A stretch of 43,877 nt of DNA from an uncultured Rubrobacteraceae bacterium (GTDB lineage Bacteria > Actinomycetota > Rubrobacteria > Rubrobacterales > Rubrobacteraceae): assembly GCA_902806095.1 (NCBI GenBank), contig CADCVF010000035.1, forward strand, positions 1-43,877, in the 5' to 3' direction. The position numbers and the translations under genes were made by a program. Below, piece after piece: positions 43,083 to 43,877 of the stretch; the stretch's first letter is position 1, and the number at the start of each line of letters is the position of its first letter. The notes beneath the pieces are model-generated. The model saw nothing but the letters and a program-made list of their open reading frames with translations, did no database searches and was not told where the DNA came from.

Positions 43083-43253
43083 CATACCTGCAGGGTTGTA
43101 CTAGAAGAACCTCTGCAGAACTTATAGGTTAGCTTGTCGTAAGGGCCGTGAGGAGCTGGTAATGGTAGAGTGAGCACGTTGGGTTCACTCCTACGCGCAC
43201 GAATCGTTCTCAAGCAGAACGTACAAGTAAAGGGGATTACGAGCGGAGCCAGT
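43083..43253. other. Intergenic boundary region before the PLD gene
   Basis: These 171 bases are AT-richer than the DNA to the left. CTGCAG occurs twice, at 43088-43093 and 43113-43118. GAGTGA at 43168-43173 and TCACTC at 43185-43190 form a six-base inverted repeat with an 11-base loop, which could be an operator or weak hairpin. No gene was recognised. A CGGAG five bases before 43254 serves as ribosome binding site for the next gene. Confidence 0.4.
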
Positions 43254-43877
43254 ATGGCTGACTTCACGGTACTGCAACGCCACTGGAAGGATCATTTGTC
43301 TCGCCTTTTTGGCGAAGCGGAGAGCGACGTATTAGTTTCTTCACCGTACATTACGCAGCAAGGAGCCGACTTTCTGGTAGACAACATCTCCCCAAGTGTG
43401 CGAGCTTCGGGGCAGTTTACCTTACTGACGAACCTTTCACCCTTGAACGTTACTCAAGGCTCGACAGATCCCGGAGCTCTGCTGACCTTAGCGACCACAG
43501 CGCCCGAAATGAAGATTTACCATTTGCCACGCTTGCATGCAAAAGTGTACGTCGCCGATACTCGGCGGGTTATCGTGACCTCGGGTAACCTCACGTTCGG
43601 CGGGCTGAACACTAACTATGAGTATGGATTTTGCGTAGAGCACGCCCAAACCGTACGTGTAGTGCGGCGCGACATGACCGAGTATGCGGGACTCGGCGCA
43701 CGTGTAACGTTGGGGCAACTCGTCACGTACTCGCGGGTCGCGGAGGAAGTAAGGGCGACATTTCGCGAGCAGCAGAAGGCGGTGGCGAGATCGGCGCGCC
43801 AGGCGTTCGAAGAGACATTTCGAAAAGCAAGCGATGAACTCATCAAACTGCGGGTCGCCGAAGGCTCCTTAAACACC
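43254..43877 (+). CDS. Phospholipase D-like domain protein, partial (runs off window)
   Basis: An open frame of 208 codons with no stop, cut by the window edge. The PLD-type active-site half is HLPRLHAKVYVADT, followed after a short strand by VTSGNLTFGGLNTNYEYGF. This is the HxK...SGNLT..G...NxE pattern of the PLD nuclease/helicase-associated branch rather than true phospholipases. The last 60 visible residues are helical and charged. Start ATG has CGGAG five bases upstream. Codons such as TTA, TCA, ACA, GTA and ATT are frequent, unlike in the left-hand genes, which suggests acquisition. PLD proteins of this type occur in restriction and DISARM-like defence systems, but only downstream genes could show that. 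Confidence 0.82.
   Translation, partial: MADFTVLQRHWKDHLSRLFGEAESDVLVSSPYITQQGADFLVDNISPSVRASGQFTLLTNLSPLNVTQGSTDPGALLTLATTAPEMKIYHLPRLHAKVYVADTRRVIVTSGNLTFGGLNTNYEYGFCVEHAQTVRVVRRDMTEYAGLGARVTLGQLVTYSRVAEEVRATFREQQKAVARSARQAFEETFRKASDELIKLRVAEGSLNT

Noticed and set aside
1-43877. CRISPR array, insertion sequence or prophage
   Set aside because: No regularly spaced direct repeats, transposase, integrase or phage structural genes were seen in the window.

Overview
The window is high-GC chromosomal DNA with short intergenic gaps, frequent GTG starts and many 1-4 bp start/stop overlaps. The gene set (PaoABC-type molybdo-flavoenzyme, LutABC, GlcDEF, an Aquifex-type aconitase, an Fe-S-less nitrate-reductase-like protein, DUF1622 and DUF4870 proteins) suggests an actinobacterium, most likely near Rubrobacter. 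That assignment is inference from gene content, since no phylogenetic marker beyond gltX and tRNA-Glu is present.

Layout. 1-1.65 kb: tRNA-Glu(CUC) with a terminator, and gltX. 1.9-7.2 kb (minus): an oxidation operon of a formaldehyde-dehydrogenase-like zinc ADH, a three-subunit aldehyde oxidase with the PaoB-type extra [4Fe-4S] site, and a YagU-like membrane protein. 7.4-10.2 kb (minus): lutABC for L-lactate oxidation. 10.5-14.9 kb (plus): a nitrate-reductase-like molybdoenzyme that has lost its N-terminal Fe-S cysteines, a ferritin-like protein, an HPP membrane protein and two DUF1622 membrane proteins. 14.8-27.5 kb: a divergent C2-acid regulon. Leftward run gcl, glycerate 2-kinase and a lactate/glycolate permease; rightward run an IclR regulator, hyi, glxR, glcDEF and a CitE/malyl-CoA-lyase-type gene. 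Together they give a path glycolate -> glyoxylate -> tartronate semialdehyde -> glycerate -> 2-phosphoglycerate, with a possible side branch through malyl-CoA. Two copies of the motif TTCCGCA-N3-TGAAAA flank the regulator gene and are candidate operators.

27.6-35.6 kb is mixed housekeeping and small genes: a TVP38-type membrane protein, small membrane and acidic proteins, a ZIP transporter, a small zinc-ribbon-like protein, aconitase, lspA, a methyltransferase, a DUF4870 protein and a short helical protein. Two intergenic regions here carry repeated CTGAARTGCTGA-type words. 35.6-36.9 kb is a two-gene cassette of a HipA-like kinase and a DUF3037 protein. 37.0-43.1 kb is an ABC exporter (ATPase plus a 1019-residue FtsX-type permease), a strong terminator, and a NarL-type two-component system. 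At 43.25 kb a phospholipase-D-like gene begins and runs off the window. Its codon use is visibly less GC-biased, so it may be the edge of an acquired (possibly defence) island.

The most unusual points are a glyoxylate carboligase with glutamate at position 51, where the E. coli enzyme has valine; the Fe-S-less molybdoenzyme with its conserved-looking neighbours; the HipA-like/DUF3037 pair; and the truncated PLD gene at the right edge.
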